Part shown: positions 21,869-35,380 of the stretch, one piece after another
How positions within the stretch are numbered: the first letter of the stretch is position 1
Layout of the letters: each line of letters begins with the position of its first letter
From: Vidua macroura
Taxonomy: Eukaryota > Chordata > Aves > Passeriformes > Viduidae
Assembly (NCBI RefSeq): GCF_024509145.1
Contig: NC_071578.1
Span: forward strand, 33,847,978 to 33,911,977
Reading direction: 5' to 3'
Length of the DNA stretch: 64,000 nt
The notes under the pieces: model-generated
What the model was told of the DNA's origin: nothing
Databases searched by the model: none
What the model saw: only the letters and a program-made list of their open reading frames with translations
Made by a program: the position numbers and the translations under genes

Positions 21869-24800
21869 TTTCTCCTTTGTTTTTAAAATGATTTTGGCTG
21901 TGTTGGGTGAACAAACAATGGGGAGAGCACATTTCCCCAGCTGACGTGCTGGTAGGGCTCTGCCTGGCTTTCTAAGCCTGTGAAACCTGCTGGGTTCACA
22001 GCTCTGCAGTCTGACAAGTGCAGCTGGAAATCATCCCCAAAATATGCATCAACAACTCGGAAGGTCCAGACACAAAGGAAGTGTGATCAGGGCTGGGCCT
22101 CTGTTACAATTTGTTTCTTTCATCCCTCCCTGCTTACACTGCACTGCTGATGGGTGGTGGGATTCAAACAACCTGTAAGTGAACCACAACTAGCTGCCAC
22201 AGCTGCTGGTCACGATTCTTCCCAATGGGCTCTGCTATAAAAGCTTGCACAACCACAAACACTTGCATGAGACATCGAAAGCAGATCACTCTTTTCACAA
22301 GGGTTTTTTTTTGTTTTGTTTTTTTTAAGTATAGGACAAAGCTTATTGCTCAAATCAGACAGAAAGCAACAAGGTGATGAGTTTAGGTATGAGGCCCAGG
22401 CATTTCCAAGCAAAGAGCTCATCCTTTCGGGGAGCAGGAGGCCCAATGGCACTCTGGAACAGCCTAGGAGAGCTGAAACCTTGCGTGCTTTCCCAGCACA
22501 GCACTGAAAACACATTAGCCCTTGAGAAAGCATTAAGAGAAGCATTAAAATAGCTGGCTGGGAGCAGTGTAAGTGGCTGTCCAGACAAATACTAGGTGAA
22601 TCTATAAAGAGCTCTGGAGACAAAAAAAAAATCCTCAGTGGGAAAGCAGACCACTGCTGCAGACACGCAAACCAGGGACACTTACATCAAGTTCAGACTA
22701 AATATCAAAGATCACTCATTTCTGAGGGGGAGCAGTCACAATGGAAACTAAAAACATGCACAAGGCACAGCTGGGAAAGCAGCAGCTAGAAGAGCACAGA
22801 GCAGGGAAACAGGAGGAACACAGGTCACAGCCTTGCTACAGCGCTGCAGGACACTGCACCAGCTGCAATCAGATTTGCTCAGGAGTGCAAGAACCCAGCA
22901 AATCCACTCAGGCAGAGCACATCCCACATGGATTGCCTACAGACAAGCACCATTTCTGCAGTGACATTCACAAGGACCCTGTGCCATCTCCAGTGAGGAG
23001 GCTCTACAGCAAACAACCCCCTCCCCAAATTTTATCTTGCCCTTTCACACAGCAGGCACAGGGTACTTGAGTGTTTTCAAGCCAGTCTGAAAAGGCCAAA
23101 GTCTCATCTCTACACTGTGCTTCTGTAATTCAAGGATATCACTATAAACTTGGGAAAAGAATTCAGGCAAAGTTAGAACTGCAAGAGTTTGAATACAGCC
23201 TGGGAATCACGCTTGAATGGTGGGCGACTGGCCCACCATTATCTCCTCTGGGGATAAATTTCTTTTCCACATTAGGAACCCAGAAAGATTCATGCCAATA
23301 TACCTGCAGGCAAGAGAATTAATTTAAGCTCACCTGAGTTTTTTTCTGGCATTGAGAGGTTTCTCAGCAGGCAAATGCTAACAAGGTATTTATGAAGTTA
23401 TGCTGTATTTGGAAAGAAGGGCAGGGGGGAGCTTTAGCCTGTTCCAGTCCTTCTGAAAAAGGTCATCACCAAGTTGCCACAAGCCCCTACATGCAGCAAG
23501 GGGCTGGGCCACCAAATACTTCAAAAAAACCCACAGTATTTCAACTTTTTAACAGTTATTAAGAGTTTCACAGTCTAGAACTGAGTCTGTGTGGTCCTCG
23601 GCTTGGAAGCATTTGTGAGACTTGTTCTATTTCTCAGGTCTTATTTGTTATTAATATATACAATAGGTTTAAGAGCACAGTAGCCAGTCTGACAGACTAA
23701 CAGACACAGTAAAGTCTGATCAGCAGTAACTGCTGTTCTCGCTTTCTGTAGATAGGGAAGATGGATTTAAATCCAGTAAAAGATTAAGTGTCATGAATTT
23801 GACACCATGACTCTCTGGATTACCAAAACCTCCACCCTCCATAACACTGAAAAATTCAGAAGCATCATCTCCCAGACCACTGAGCAACCACCACTCCTTT
23901 GGTTTTGCAGGCTGGTGAGAAATGCATTGGCAAGTTTGTAGGAGAGCGTGTGGCAGCTCAGAGGATGACGTCTGGCAGAGGGAATTCTCATGTACATTTA
24001 TTAATTAATAGCAAACTCCTTTTTTGGAATTCTGCATCTTTCAGACAAAGTCCTGCCTAAGGAAGATTAAATACCTAATTTCTCCAAAAAAGGCAACTTC
24101 TAGCAAAGCATCTTGTAAAAGTCAGTCCTGTTACCCAAGTGTTGGATCCATAATTTCCCTGGACAAAGAGGCTCCTCTGATGTTTAACCCCCCCAACACC
24201 CTGCAGAAATCCCAGCAGGAAATAGGAACACTCTTGTCCCTGCTGGGTGAATGCCATGGGTGTGCAAAGCCAACTCACGCTGTGGTGCTGCTCCCTTGCT
24301 GATCTCCATTAAGGGTGTCATTAAGGGTAGCCTCAAGGCTACCAAGCCACAAAACCCTACCGTTTTGTAGAGGGCCACCTTGTACCCTGCTGGGAACCAG
24401 GAAGTTAGAGAAAGAGGCTGTAAAACCACCCCCCTACTCACCTTTAACAGCCCTGCATAGAACCACTGACACCTCTGACATCTTAGGTGTAGGAGCTGGT
24501 GGCTGGGTAAGAAAAGTCAGGACTTATGGACCTTGCATAAATGGAATTTACAAAGATAAATAGAAATAAAGCCTGCACAGTCCCAAATAGATTTCAAATA
24601 AGCTTTCCCCACACTATTTACAGCCCAGCAAGAGGCTTAAAAATGCTCATTCTGATCTAGCTAGAGGTAGCTCACGCAAGTGTCAGGCTCACCTTAATGG
24701 GGTGACACGAACTTCTTTTGGTGCCCCAAACCTTCCAGAACTGCATGTTAATGCAAACTCTTTCCCCGCTTCCCTCCTCTTCCCACAAGCCAGGGTTTCT

Positions 24801-27095
24801 TTGATTCTCAGTCTAATTAGGAGATAATTTTAACTCTGCCACTTGTTTGATTGCACTGGTGCTTAACCACGCTATTAGGCAAATCATTAGCTGACATGTG
24901 GCACCTTTTCCATCTCACAGAGACAGGCTCAGTGGGGAGGATGCAGAGGAAACTCCAGAGAAACAACCCCTGCCAGACCTTAGATTTAACAGGCTGCAGC
25001 TGTTAAAGCACTGCTTGGGCCACCATTTCCACTTTATCATGAACAACAGGGGCAAGACAAACAGCTGTAACTGCAGTCCAACCTGCCTGGCATCACACAT
25101 CCAAGGTCACCTGTGAAGGGACAACGGGACAGCTTGATCCTAGAACCACCACTGAGGAACCTGAGCAGCACAGGAGCTGCAGCAACCAAGCAGACAACCA
25201 ATCTTCTGTACTTGAACACCAGCTGTGCAAGACCCTTCCTGTTCCATTTCTACAACCCCGGGCTCTGATACTGCCTGTGGCACATTCTGGCAAAGGGCAT
25301 TGGAGCCCATCAGCTCCAGCTTGGAAATGCTGCTTTACAAGTTTACTGTTCCAGGAGAAAACATAGCAGCTTCAGTCACTTGCTGCTGCCTGAGAGAGGC
25401 TCCTGTGCCTCACTCACGTCCATTTAGAGCAGACTACTTCAAATGAACAGTAAGTTAGAGCAAGGAGCTTTTCAAAAACCACACGACAGCTGGATAAGTT
25501 CTATGAAGGGAGTGTTTCCCACCTTGTGATTCCTTCAGTGATCCCAAGTGAAGTACATAAACAAACAGTAAGACATAATTTAACAACTCAGTGTGCCTAA
25601 ATTGATTGTTAGGGCATCAGTGAGTCATTAACTGCCAAGTTCAAACAGCTGCTTTCTCCTTCTAGGAAAGCCTTCTGTCCAACACACACAAATTTGCATG
25701 GAGGAACCATTTTGCAAGTCTGTGACACCAAAGCCTCCTGCAGCAGCAGCAGCCACAGCTGCTGACTTTGCCAACTCCCTCTGCACAGCAGCTGCCCCAG
25801 CAACACATTCCCTCCACACCCCATCTCTGAAGCACCAAGTTCTTGCGCTCTGCTGGAGTGGGGATGAAAGGCATTTCCAGATTGCTCAGCAGGGGATTTA
25901 CAGCCACAATCACAGGCTTCGCAGCCCAGCCCCTGACCGAAACACCTGAAAACAGTGTTTCTTTCTTCTGAAGTTTCTTGTTAACAGCAGACTGTGTTAA
26001 GAGCTGGAAACATCAGTTCACTCAAGGAGACAAGCGATGAGCTGCCTTTCTCTGATCCTTGGGAACAGCAGGAAAAGGTTGAGATAATAGAGGAGGCTTC
26101 AAACTGGTTGTCAGTGTTTGCTCTTCACAGAACGTACATTTCACAAGTCGTTTGGGTGACTGGCACCTTTGCATCTTCTCTCCATGTGCTACAGCACCTG
26201 GGAACACGAGGAGTCTGAGACCAGGAAGGATCCTCCAGATTGTTTAAAACAAATTTCACATGATAGAAATGGCTCAAGTGCTAACACAATTAATGCTTCT
26301 TATACAATTTTACCACATTACAAGGGAAAAATCCCTCCAAGGTCTCCTGCAAATCAATCCTGGGAATCCATTTTTCCTGCTTTTCGCCATGGTAGCTGAA
26401 TTTACAGTCCCTGGTCATGGAGAAGCAGCCAACCTGGCACAGCTGGAGAACAAAACACAATTTCAGATGGGCTTTTAAAGGTCTCCTTTACTGACTTGAT
26501 CTTAAACTACAGCACAGACTGCCAGTGCCTTGCTGTTCATGGCAGCAGCTCTTTTGCCTTAATGTGCCAAGAAAAGTCACCGGTGCTTCACAGAGGGCAC
26601 AGAGGGAGATCATCTCCATGAAGTCACCAGGACCATCTTAAACGGACCACCACAGGCAAGGGACAAGCTCTACCAACAGGAGGGCATACAGAGTCAGATG
26701 GCTGATTTCAGAGCTGCTGCTGACAGCACCTATGATTTGTGTCATTACAACAACATTTCTGAAGCCATCAGCTGGTAGCAGCTTACCAGCTATCAACAGG
26801 AGCAAGATGGAGAGCAAACCCATGAGCTACCAATGACGCTACCAGGAAAGTCCGTGAATATTCACGCCACTAAAACAAAAGTGAATTAATTTTTTTTTTT
26901 TTTACTATGAAAGAAAAATTAGTGGCTTCAAGTAACCCCAAAGCTTTACAAACGTTAGTACACCAAAACAACAAACCCAAAGATGACCAAAAGGACTGTT
27001 TCACTCCATTTTTCTGGACCAGTGCATTTGTACTTCCTATTTTCCCCTCCTTAAGGAGACCCCCATCCAGTTCACTGTATTGAGCAAGCAAATCC
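21869..27095. other. Intron 1 segment, mostly unique sequence
   Basis: Simple T-rich and A-rich runs occur at about 22305-22327 and 26890-26902. A 14-bp perfect palindrome cgtgaatattcacg lies near 26851. A 61-codon minus-strand frame with a hydrophobic start (26823-26638) is noted as a finding. No other element was recognised. Confidence 0.6.
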
Positions 27096-27099
27096 ACAC

Positions 27100-27556
27100 T
27101 AATGCATCAGGTTTTAGCTTTTCTATGTTTCAGACTCTGTGCTGCTTTAGTGTGTAGTTCTGAGCTTCATATTAGGGGATGGTGAGCTCTCTTCACAGAG
27201 TAGGGAGACAAAACAATTCCTTCTCCAGCTAGGGACCAAGGACAAATGATCCAAATCTCAGGCCCAAGAGCACAAACAACGTGGACTGAAGAGAGAAAAA
27301 CAAGCAGGATGGGACTTCATGGGCTAAAGCTGGAATTGGACAATTAAGTCTAATATGCAAATGGAGAGAACTTCTATAAGTGAGAGCCCCCGTGACCGGT
27401 CGTGCATTTTGTGACCATTTTGGTTCATCTTTGGTGTAGCCCTGGCTGGGCTCTTGTGCTGCCCAATGTAGATCCATTAAGGCCTTTTTATAAATCCCTA
27501 CTTTCTTCTTTAACTCCATGTAGTCTCTGTTCTAGCTCAGCCTTCACAATACATCA
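27100..27556 (+). mobile_element. Solo LTR, family 2, copy 1 (4-bp TSD ACAC)
   Basis: This is a 457-bp element whose ends are imperfect inverted repeats, TAATGCAT at the left and ATACATCA at the right. It is flanked by direct repeats ACAC at 27096-27099 and ACAC at 27557-27560. It aligns along its length to 57443-57913. The size, the terminal inverted repeats and the 4-bp duplication fit a solo LTR, such as from class I endogenous retroviruses. No internal viral genes are present. The family name is not known to me. Confidence 0.85.
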
Positions 27557-30240
27557 ACACCGTGGAGTAGAAGTCACACACACGTACAACACAAGGCACA
27601 CTTTATTCACACAGCTTACACATATTTCAGACTGTAGTTTTCCAAAACTTTTTCTCTTTTTTTTTTTTTTAACCCAGCTTGGAAACAACCAGCAATGGCT
27701 CTAGTAGGAATTAAACCAACTTTTATAATCCATGTGGCACGCACACCTGACACACAGGTGTCTACAGCTGGAGCCATACTGTCAACATGGACAACAGGCA
27801 CACACCAATGATCTACATGAAATATAGGTAACTAAACTTTCAAATCAGCAACCCATTTTTGTACCAAATAGAACAGTGACAGCACTGTAAAAGCACCCAC
27901 ATTGTGTCTGCTGGGCACAGGCAGCACAGTGGAAGAGGGGCAGCTCCCAGTAGGCTCTAAAAGTCACAATGCAGTGAGCAAGCCTGTCTTGAACTGAGTA
28001 ATAGAGCACAGTCATCCAGATTTATTAAGAATATTTCTTCAGAGCAGTCCTAAAATACAATGGATGCATGCTTGGGCAATGCCACAGATCAAGCAGGCTC
28101 TTAGGTTACACTTGCAGCTGTTTCTTCAGCTGTCATCAGCTATCTGGGAATTTCTCACTGACAGGAGAGGCTGCCCTTGCCCTGCTGGCCAGGTCCCCCC
28201 ACCACACTCCTGATCTCAGCATCTTCAAAACACAGTTCATGGCACCACTTACAGCACATCCCTGCTAACAGAAGCACGTCAGGCACTCCTCCATCATCAT
28301 CTTTACAGACAAAACCAAAGAAGCTGAATCCTGCTCTTTGTAACTGTAGGACTGAGAAAGAATTACAGGGTTAAAGTGAAAAATTGTGTCAAAGGCTACC
28401 AGTTTGGCTTAAAATTTGAGTGAAGCATGCCTCTGCTAGTCATCAGCTTAAAGAATAACACATTTAAGAGCTGCATAGAGAAAACAAACTGCATTCCTGG
28501 GAAAGAAAGAAGAAATGGCTCAGCTGCAGTTCTCAGGAGCAAACTCACAGGTTCTCAGGAAACTCAGAAGCAGATTCACACCACCAGATTTGGTAGTAGA
28601 AAGTGAATACAAGAGATAAGGATGAAAACTGAACACCAAATGGGATTTTCAGTTACTAAATGCCAAGTGCAAACTTGTAATCTGTTTCTGTATGGCCCTG
28701 AATATATTCACTTGACCCTTAGCATACCTCATGTTTTAGGGATTTTTTTAACGCATCACAAAAAGACACAGAGGTGTCAGCCCCATCCCCTTACCCAGAA
28801 CCCATCCTTTGGGAGCAGGCAATGGATCACAAGTGAGCCACTTCAGCATTCCTCTTCCACTGGCAGACTTGCACATTGCTGAGCAAGGGAAAAACCTCCC
28901 TTTCCCAGTTATTTTATTAGTTTTAAGTTTTCCCTCTTCCCAGATACCAACTATATTTTAACATTTTACAACTGCAAGTTAAATTTAGCATGGGAAGGAG
29001 ACCAATGCCTGCTTCCACTGTCCCAAGTCTGCAGTCACTGTTACCAGCCCAGTGTATCTCACAGGGGCTTGCCAAACCCCAGTACTGAGCTCTGTGTGGT
29101 GCTCCTGACAGGCTTCCCTAACATCCACCCTCTCCAGGTATCCTTGTTCCCTGCCATATTATCACTCCTTGCTCTTTATCACAATCCAGGGAAACTTCCA
29201 CAGCCATTTCCTTACAGCACCAAGGCCAGGAAAAACATTTTACTGAACTGTGCAACCTTCGGCAGCTTCTTGGCTCACAGTTCATAAGAAAAGTTATCAC
29301 TGGCTCATACAAAAATCTCTAATGCAGTTAAAATATTTCTGGCAGAGAAACAATAAAAAAGTAAAGTGTTTCAAATGCCTGGCTAAATTTGCTACAATAG
29401 ATGAGAAAGGGCTTTCTAAGCAAGTTTATCCATGAGATCACCTCTCTGTGATGTACAGCAACAGCTCGATTAATCACAAAACTATTTGCAAGGACTTGCC
29501 AAAAAGAGAGGAATAACGGAACTGACCCTGCAGAACAGCTCCCCAACACACATACTCTTCATCCTTCTGCATGAGGAGCTGCTCAAGACTGAACTCTGAA
29601 TTGAAAACAATTTTTTTTCCATTTAAAGTAATCATGCAACAACAATGCAAACTGGCTTTGTCCTTTCTCAAGTGGTTGCTGCTTTATTCACTACAGCCCT
29701 CTGTTTGCACAGCACTTAAATACTGATTCAGTTCTTTCTAATGAAAGATTTCATGTAGAAAAGAACCAAAAGAGGTAATTCAGGTACACAGAGAGTGATT
29801 TATCCATGTACCTCCACACAGGCAGCATTCTTCCTCCAGTCAATAAACTTTATTCCTCCTTAGGAAGGATTTCACACAGACATCAAACACAAATAGATTG
29901 TCCAGCTCAAAGTGGGAAGCACACAGGTCAAAACACACTCTCCAGCTCCAAATCACCATTTTTATTTCTCTTGTGACCCCTGCCAAATAGGCTTCCCTTG
30001 TATGCCAAGGGTGAATTCCCAGTGCTACCAGCTCTTGCTGGATTCCCCCAAACTCCTCATATCCCCCTTAGCCCCACCGTCAGGAGACCTATTTCAATCA
30101 AACCCTCCAATATCTCAGTTCTACTGCCAAAAAGCAGAGTCTGTAACTTCTGGTATTCAATAGCCTTAAAGTATCAAAGTGTAGATGAGTCATCAGGGCA
30201 AAATTAAAAGGAACTGGGTTTTTTAATATTGCCAGTAAAG

Positions 30241-30257
30241 AAAAAAAAAAAAAAAAA
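30241..30257. repeat. Poly-A tract (17)
   Basis: A homopolymer run with no recognisable retrocopy beside it. Confidence 0.95.
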
Positions 30258-32647
30258 GTGGTTTGTGGAAGAGACAACTAATAGTCTTCAAATATAAGTT
30301 TCTCTTGGTGAGCTTGGCCCTCAAATGGATGGTGTCAGTTTGATGGATCAGTGCATGTGAGATCAATGCAATCCTAAACTTTGTGTCTTCAAGAAGTTAT
30401 TTTCCAAATCTGCCTGGGAATTGTTTAAGCATTACACAGTCTGAAAAAAGAATAAATCAAGCCTAACTATTGGAAACACAAGTAATTCATCTGGCAAGCT
30501 GAGAACAGAGACAACGGACCATGAATAATTCAAGAGGGGTAAGATCCAAAATATTCCGTTCAGTCTATTACCTGCAGCCTGAAGTGGTGATGAAATACTT
30601 GATTAAATTGGAGAGCAAAAGCTGTTCAGCACAATTACTGGATAAATATTTCAGAGCAATTTTTCTGTTAAATATTTGGAATCCCCCTGCCAGCCTGCAT
30701 TCCGCCCAAGGACACGAGGGGAGGGTTCCTACAAGAACTCGCAGCCTTTCAGAGGCAAAAGTCTCAGAGGGTGAGGGATGAGCATTCAGGCTCACAGAAA
30801 CCCAGCTCCAATTGCTTTGCCACTTTGCAAGCTAATTGTTTCAGGTGTAGCTTCAGACATTTGTTGAGAAAAACCTCGATAATTCTACTTGTGGAAGTGG
30901 GATTTTAGGTGCTGCTTTAGGAAAGATTCCTCCTCCTCTTCCCCCCTGCCCTGTTTTGGCTGTTGAATAAAATCAGAGCTTAGGAAACAGATCTCACAGA
31001 CCATTGAACCTGCATTTGCCCACTCACTTCACCTCATCACTGAGCTATGCAGCCGGTCCAGGGAGCACAACGGGCACCACAACACAATTGCCACTTGATA
31101 ATGCCAAGGTAAATCACTTAAACCAGTTATGATCTGTGTTATTTCCATGCAATTTGTTTCACAGACTGATTGGGCACGAAGTTCTCTAAGCAACTTGAAA
31201 TTCTGGGGAAAAAAATACTCTTAACTGCCATTTGAACTCAAAGGGAGGAATTTCTCAGCACCCAGAGGGAGAAAAGAGCAAACCTTGTGCAAAGAAAGGC
31301 AGAACCTGGTGGGGAATCCCTGGACAGGAGAGCCCTGTCTAGATGTGATCATGGCATTATCAAGGCTTTGGGGATTTTCCCTAAAAGCCCTGTACCTGTG
31401 AGGAATGTCAGAGTAACCCTCAGCCTGCATTTGGGAAAGGGAGGGGAATATGGCCATTAAAGCTAATCCTGGCTCTGACAAAAAGTAACTTTCACATTAT
31501 TGGTATTATTTCTTCATCCCATCTTTTCCCCCACAGACCCAATACTTGGGACATATCTGGAAAAAGGGAAAAAATCCAACCTACACAAACCCTGGTATCT
31601 TCAAAGGCATGAATGACCATGATAAAAAGGAAAACACATTTCAGTGTGAAAAGTACAGGAGAGGATAAAGCTTCAGCGTAGGAGTTCAGGAGCAACAACT
31701 GATGCTTGGGCCAAGGAGGAGTTCTCAGAGATAAAACACTCAAGAGCAGAAAGGTAAGTTCTATCCACTTTTAACTAAGGAAAAAGTAAATGTTAGTGAA
31801 TTGAATCAAGCCTCCTTCCCTATTCTTTCTAGCTGTGTTTAGCAATAGCACAACAAAAACCACTCTGGGGAAGTGTGACTTCAAATCCAGGCCATTTCAA
31901 GACTACTGAGCTTCAATAAGCCAAACCACCCGGCAGGGAAACTCATTAGGAACAGTCAGCTTTAAATACATTCACCATTTCTACTTTATTTTCCTGAAAT
32001 GCCACTCGTATCCAGCAAGAGGGTTTCCCTTCACTTAGGAACATCCATCCAGCTCCCATATGCCTAACTCCCAGTTTATCTCTGAAAACACACAGCATGT
32101 CAATTGCTATGTATTTCACACACTTCCTGATTTATTTAAACCAAAGAGAATTGTAAAGAAGACATTTTTATGACTTATTCTAATTGAAGTTGAAATATAA
32201 ATCTCCAAGTCAAATGTAGCTACCTTAAGGGTACATGATAGATCAATACATTGAACACATTATTCATAGCATTTAGGTTCAGAAATGTAAAGCTGCTGCT
32301 AACCAGCTATTTAATAATAAATAGACATAAAAAATCAGTAATGAGGGCAAAAAACCCCACAACCAGGTACTTTTGAAGCTTCCAGAAGAAATCTGGAATG
32401 ATGATCCTTGAGGGTGCCTTCCAAATCAGAATATTCTGTGAAATACTGGAGAGCTGATGTCTGACTTCCATGGAGTGAAAAAGCAGCAAAAACTACTTAT
32501 GTTTATTTTCCATCAAGAAACAGGTCTGATAAAGAGAAAACATACACAAAACAAATAGGTCTTTAGGTACCCTTATTACAAAATATTTGAAGCCTGACTT
32601 CTGATTTTGACTGCCAATATTTTCCATTTGGCTTTACCTGCCTTGTG

Positions 32648-32649
<2 letters not shown>

Positions 32650-32679
<30 letters not shown>
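32650..32679. repeat. Poly-A tract (30)
   Basis: An uninterrupted A run. The sequence before it was checked for a processed pseudogene body and none was recognised. Confidence 0.95.
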
Positions 32680-32680
<1 letters not shown>

Positions 32681-33318
32681 CCTGTCCCCGGTTTTATTTT
32701 TGGGCATGGACAAAGCCAGGCCCTGGGGAGATCTCATCCAAAATGCTCGAGGGAATTTCCACCAGCGCTGTCAGCTCTGGGGGAGCACCAGGAGCCTGTG
32801 CCAGTTCAGCAGCCCTGCTCACCCATGGCTAAGGCCACTCAAACAACCCAAATCCTTCCCAGCTTGGCACTGAACTGGCAAATCCCTTAAAAGAGTTGTG
32901 AATCCTCTCAAGAGATGCCACTTGAAAAGGCTCACTATAATTACAGTGGTCAGTGGGTCTGGACATCGGTGAGGGAGATGCACAAGCTGTTCACATGCAA
33001 GAGTACAGGCTTTCTTTTCTAAAAATTAGTTATTTAATAGCAATTCTAGAGACTGAACCTCATGGGTTTTTTTTTTTAATCTCAGCACATAACAGCCTCA
33101 GAGATGCAAAAATTCTTCAATTCCATCTGAAGGCACATGTGTTCAGAACCCATCTGTGAACAAGATGCAATTCCTGGGGGTTTTGTTTCATTTTTTTAAA
33201 AGCACAGGAGTCTTGCACTGTGGAAAATTAATCCAGCTGCGACACTGCAGGACAACGAGAAGGACAAGATTAGCTTGGTCTCTCCCAAAGGCTCAGAGCA
33301 CTGCACATGAGCTGCTTA

Positions 33319-33489
33319 GGTGCGTTCCCTGCTGGCAAAGGGTGGCCTTGTAGCTGAAGTGAAAAGCAGAGAAGTTCCTTGCTTGCCTGTGAAACAGGTG
33401 CTTTGCATTTCCTGCCCATTGAACAGCAGGCAGTTGGGCTGGAGGAGGAGAGGAATGGTGTGGCATTAATTTTGGGTACTTTTAACCAT
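33319..33489 (+). repeat. Left arm of a 172-bp inverted repeat pair
   Basis: The plus strand from ggtgcgttccctgctggcaa to gggtacttttaaccat matches the reverse complement of 35206-35380. About ten differences were counted by eye, so identity is near 94%. Similarity stops sharply at the inner edge after taaccat. No open frame or transposase motif is seen in the arm or in the 1.7 kb between the arms. Confidence 0.92.
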
Positions 33490-35205
33490 AAAAATAGGGA
33501 AGCATTTCCTGAACCAAGCTGACTCTCAACAGGTTTATTTTACAGAACACTGTTTGCCACAGGCATGTCAGCATCAGAACTAGACTCCCCATGAAGCTGC
33601 CCCCACCCCAAGTCCTGCTATCAGCCCATACTGCCCCCATGTTAAGAAACCAGCAACTCCTCCATGGTTTGGAGAAACCACAATGCTTTGCTAATGCTGC
33701 TGTGGGCAGCACTGGCCTCGTGTGGCAACGTTTTGTGCACTTTCCATATGTTACAGTCCAAAACCTCAGATGCTGCAACCCCACCAAACTCTGCCTTTGG
33801 GAACTGTTCCTCCTTTGGCACCTTTATTACCACACCTGGTATGTCAGCATCATTTTAATCTTTACTTGTTCAAGTCTCACTCAACCCACAGTCCTTCACA
33901 CTTCACACTCATTTCCGAGACACCTTGGAGCTCTGCGAGATAAGCAAATTTGACAGAGAATCTTGCCCAACACTGCAGCCAATAGGAAATCCAAGGAATC
34001 ACCACCTCACCCTCCCCTCTTGGGACTGCATTTTGAACAGGACTGAGCTCTGGCACTGCTGCATCCCTCTCTTCTGCCAGCACATTCCCCAGGGGCTGCC
34101 AGCAGGCACCATCCATCTCACACTGTCTGAAGCGTTTGCACAGCATTCTCCCTCCAAGGAAGCTTTAGGGAGGAGGCTTCCCTGGAGCAGAGGATGCTAA
34201 CAAAAGCAGATTAGATAAATCACAAAGTGCTGATGCTATAAAAATGCTCCTTAATTTACTATCTTAATTAAGGAGACCCCAGACCATGCTGCCAGGGCCA
34301 GGGCCTGCCTCCCCACTCCTGCCCATGGTGGTGGCTCTGATGTCCTCTGGTTTACTCAAGTTCATTCACTTTTTCTTTTTTTTCCTGCAGGCTGCTATCA
34401 GCTAGATAAGGGAATCATACAATGTGCTGCCACACAGCTGCTGGTTTTCCTGCTTGCAGCTGAAAGATGAGAAATACCCTGCCATCCCTGCTCACATTTG
34501 GGGTTAACAGCTTCTTTCTAAACATAAATTAAGGCTAGCACTGGTGGAACTTACCCTAATTGAGCACCATACCACTGGCAGATCTTTCTTTGCATCTATC
34601 CTTGCTCCACTGTGAGAGTCATGTAAGCATCACCAAAACTAGTGGTTGAAGCCTTTAAGCTACAATTTAATACAACTAAGAAAAAAAATCAAACCTTCAA
34701 ATACTGCATTAAGAGTTTAGGAGTATTCTCTTCTCCATTAAGGGAGAGTTCCTCATGTGAATCTTCTAATTTTACTTCCATAAAAGAGTAGCAAGTTTTA
34801 ACTTCCAGGTGGAAATTGCCACAAGGCTGGGTCAGACCTCTGTTTTCTCATTGCTTAGAGAAGACCAATAAACTCTCAAGTCAGTAAAAGCTCCACTATT
34901 AATTCAGGGGGCTGAGGGGTTACACTCACCCTAGAAACCAGGCAATACATCAGCATGAAAGACACACACACACTTATTTTTTTTTTCTCGTGAACCCCAA
35001 TATCACTTTGTAAGAAAGCCAAGTTGTTAGCCAAATTCTTCTTTCCTCAGAAACTTGCACACATTTTTTGTGAATTTCTAATTTAAGCCCTCCCTTAGGC
35101 AGGAGAAGGCTTCTTAACACTGCAATGAGAAATGAAAATTAAATCCCTCCTAAGTACCGCAGCAGCAGAAAGCAGCACCTTGAGCTTGCTTTGCCCTCCA
35201 AGTTC
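33490..35205. other. Spacer between the inverted repeat arms
   Basis: 1,716 bases of ordinary-looking intronic sequence. Open frames on both strands (for example 33591-33953 plus) show no transposase motif or other family resemblance. Confidence 0.6.
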
Positions 35206-35380
35206 ATGGTTAAAAGTACCCAAAATTAATGCCGCACCATTTCCCTCCTCCTCCAGCCCAACTGCCTGCTGTTCAATGGGCAGGAAATGCAAAGCACCTC
35301 TGCTTCACAGGCCAGCCAGGGAACTTCTCTGCTTTTCACTTCAGCTACAAGGCCACACTTTGCCAGCAGGGAATGCACCT
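35206..35380 (-). repeat. Right arm of a 172-bp inverted repeat pair
   Basis: The reverse complement of 33319-33489 at about 94% identity with a few one- or two-base indels. It starts atggttaaaagtacccaaaa on the plus strand and ends gaatgcacct. No flanking target duplication was found around the pair. Confidence 0.92.

Larger units (their letters stand above)
27561..33318. other. Intron 1 segment, mostly unique sequence
   Basis: It contains a T run at about 27657-27672, an A17 run at 30241-30257 and an A30 run at 32650-32679. No exon, RNA gene or mobile element was recognised. Confidence 0.6.

Noticed and set aside
32645..32890. Possible processed pseudogene next to the A30 tract
   Set aside because: No coding similarity is seen on either strand beside the tract, and no target duplication was found.
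33319..35380. Whole 2-kb unit as a Tc1-type DNA transposon with long terminal repeats
   Set aside because: No TA target duplication at the ends, no transposase motifs in the 1.7-kb interior, and the arms have no internal direct repeats.
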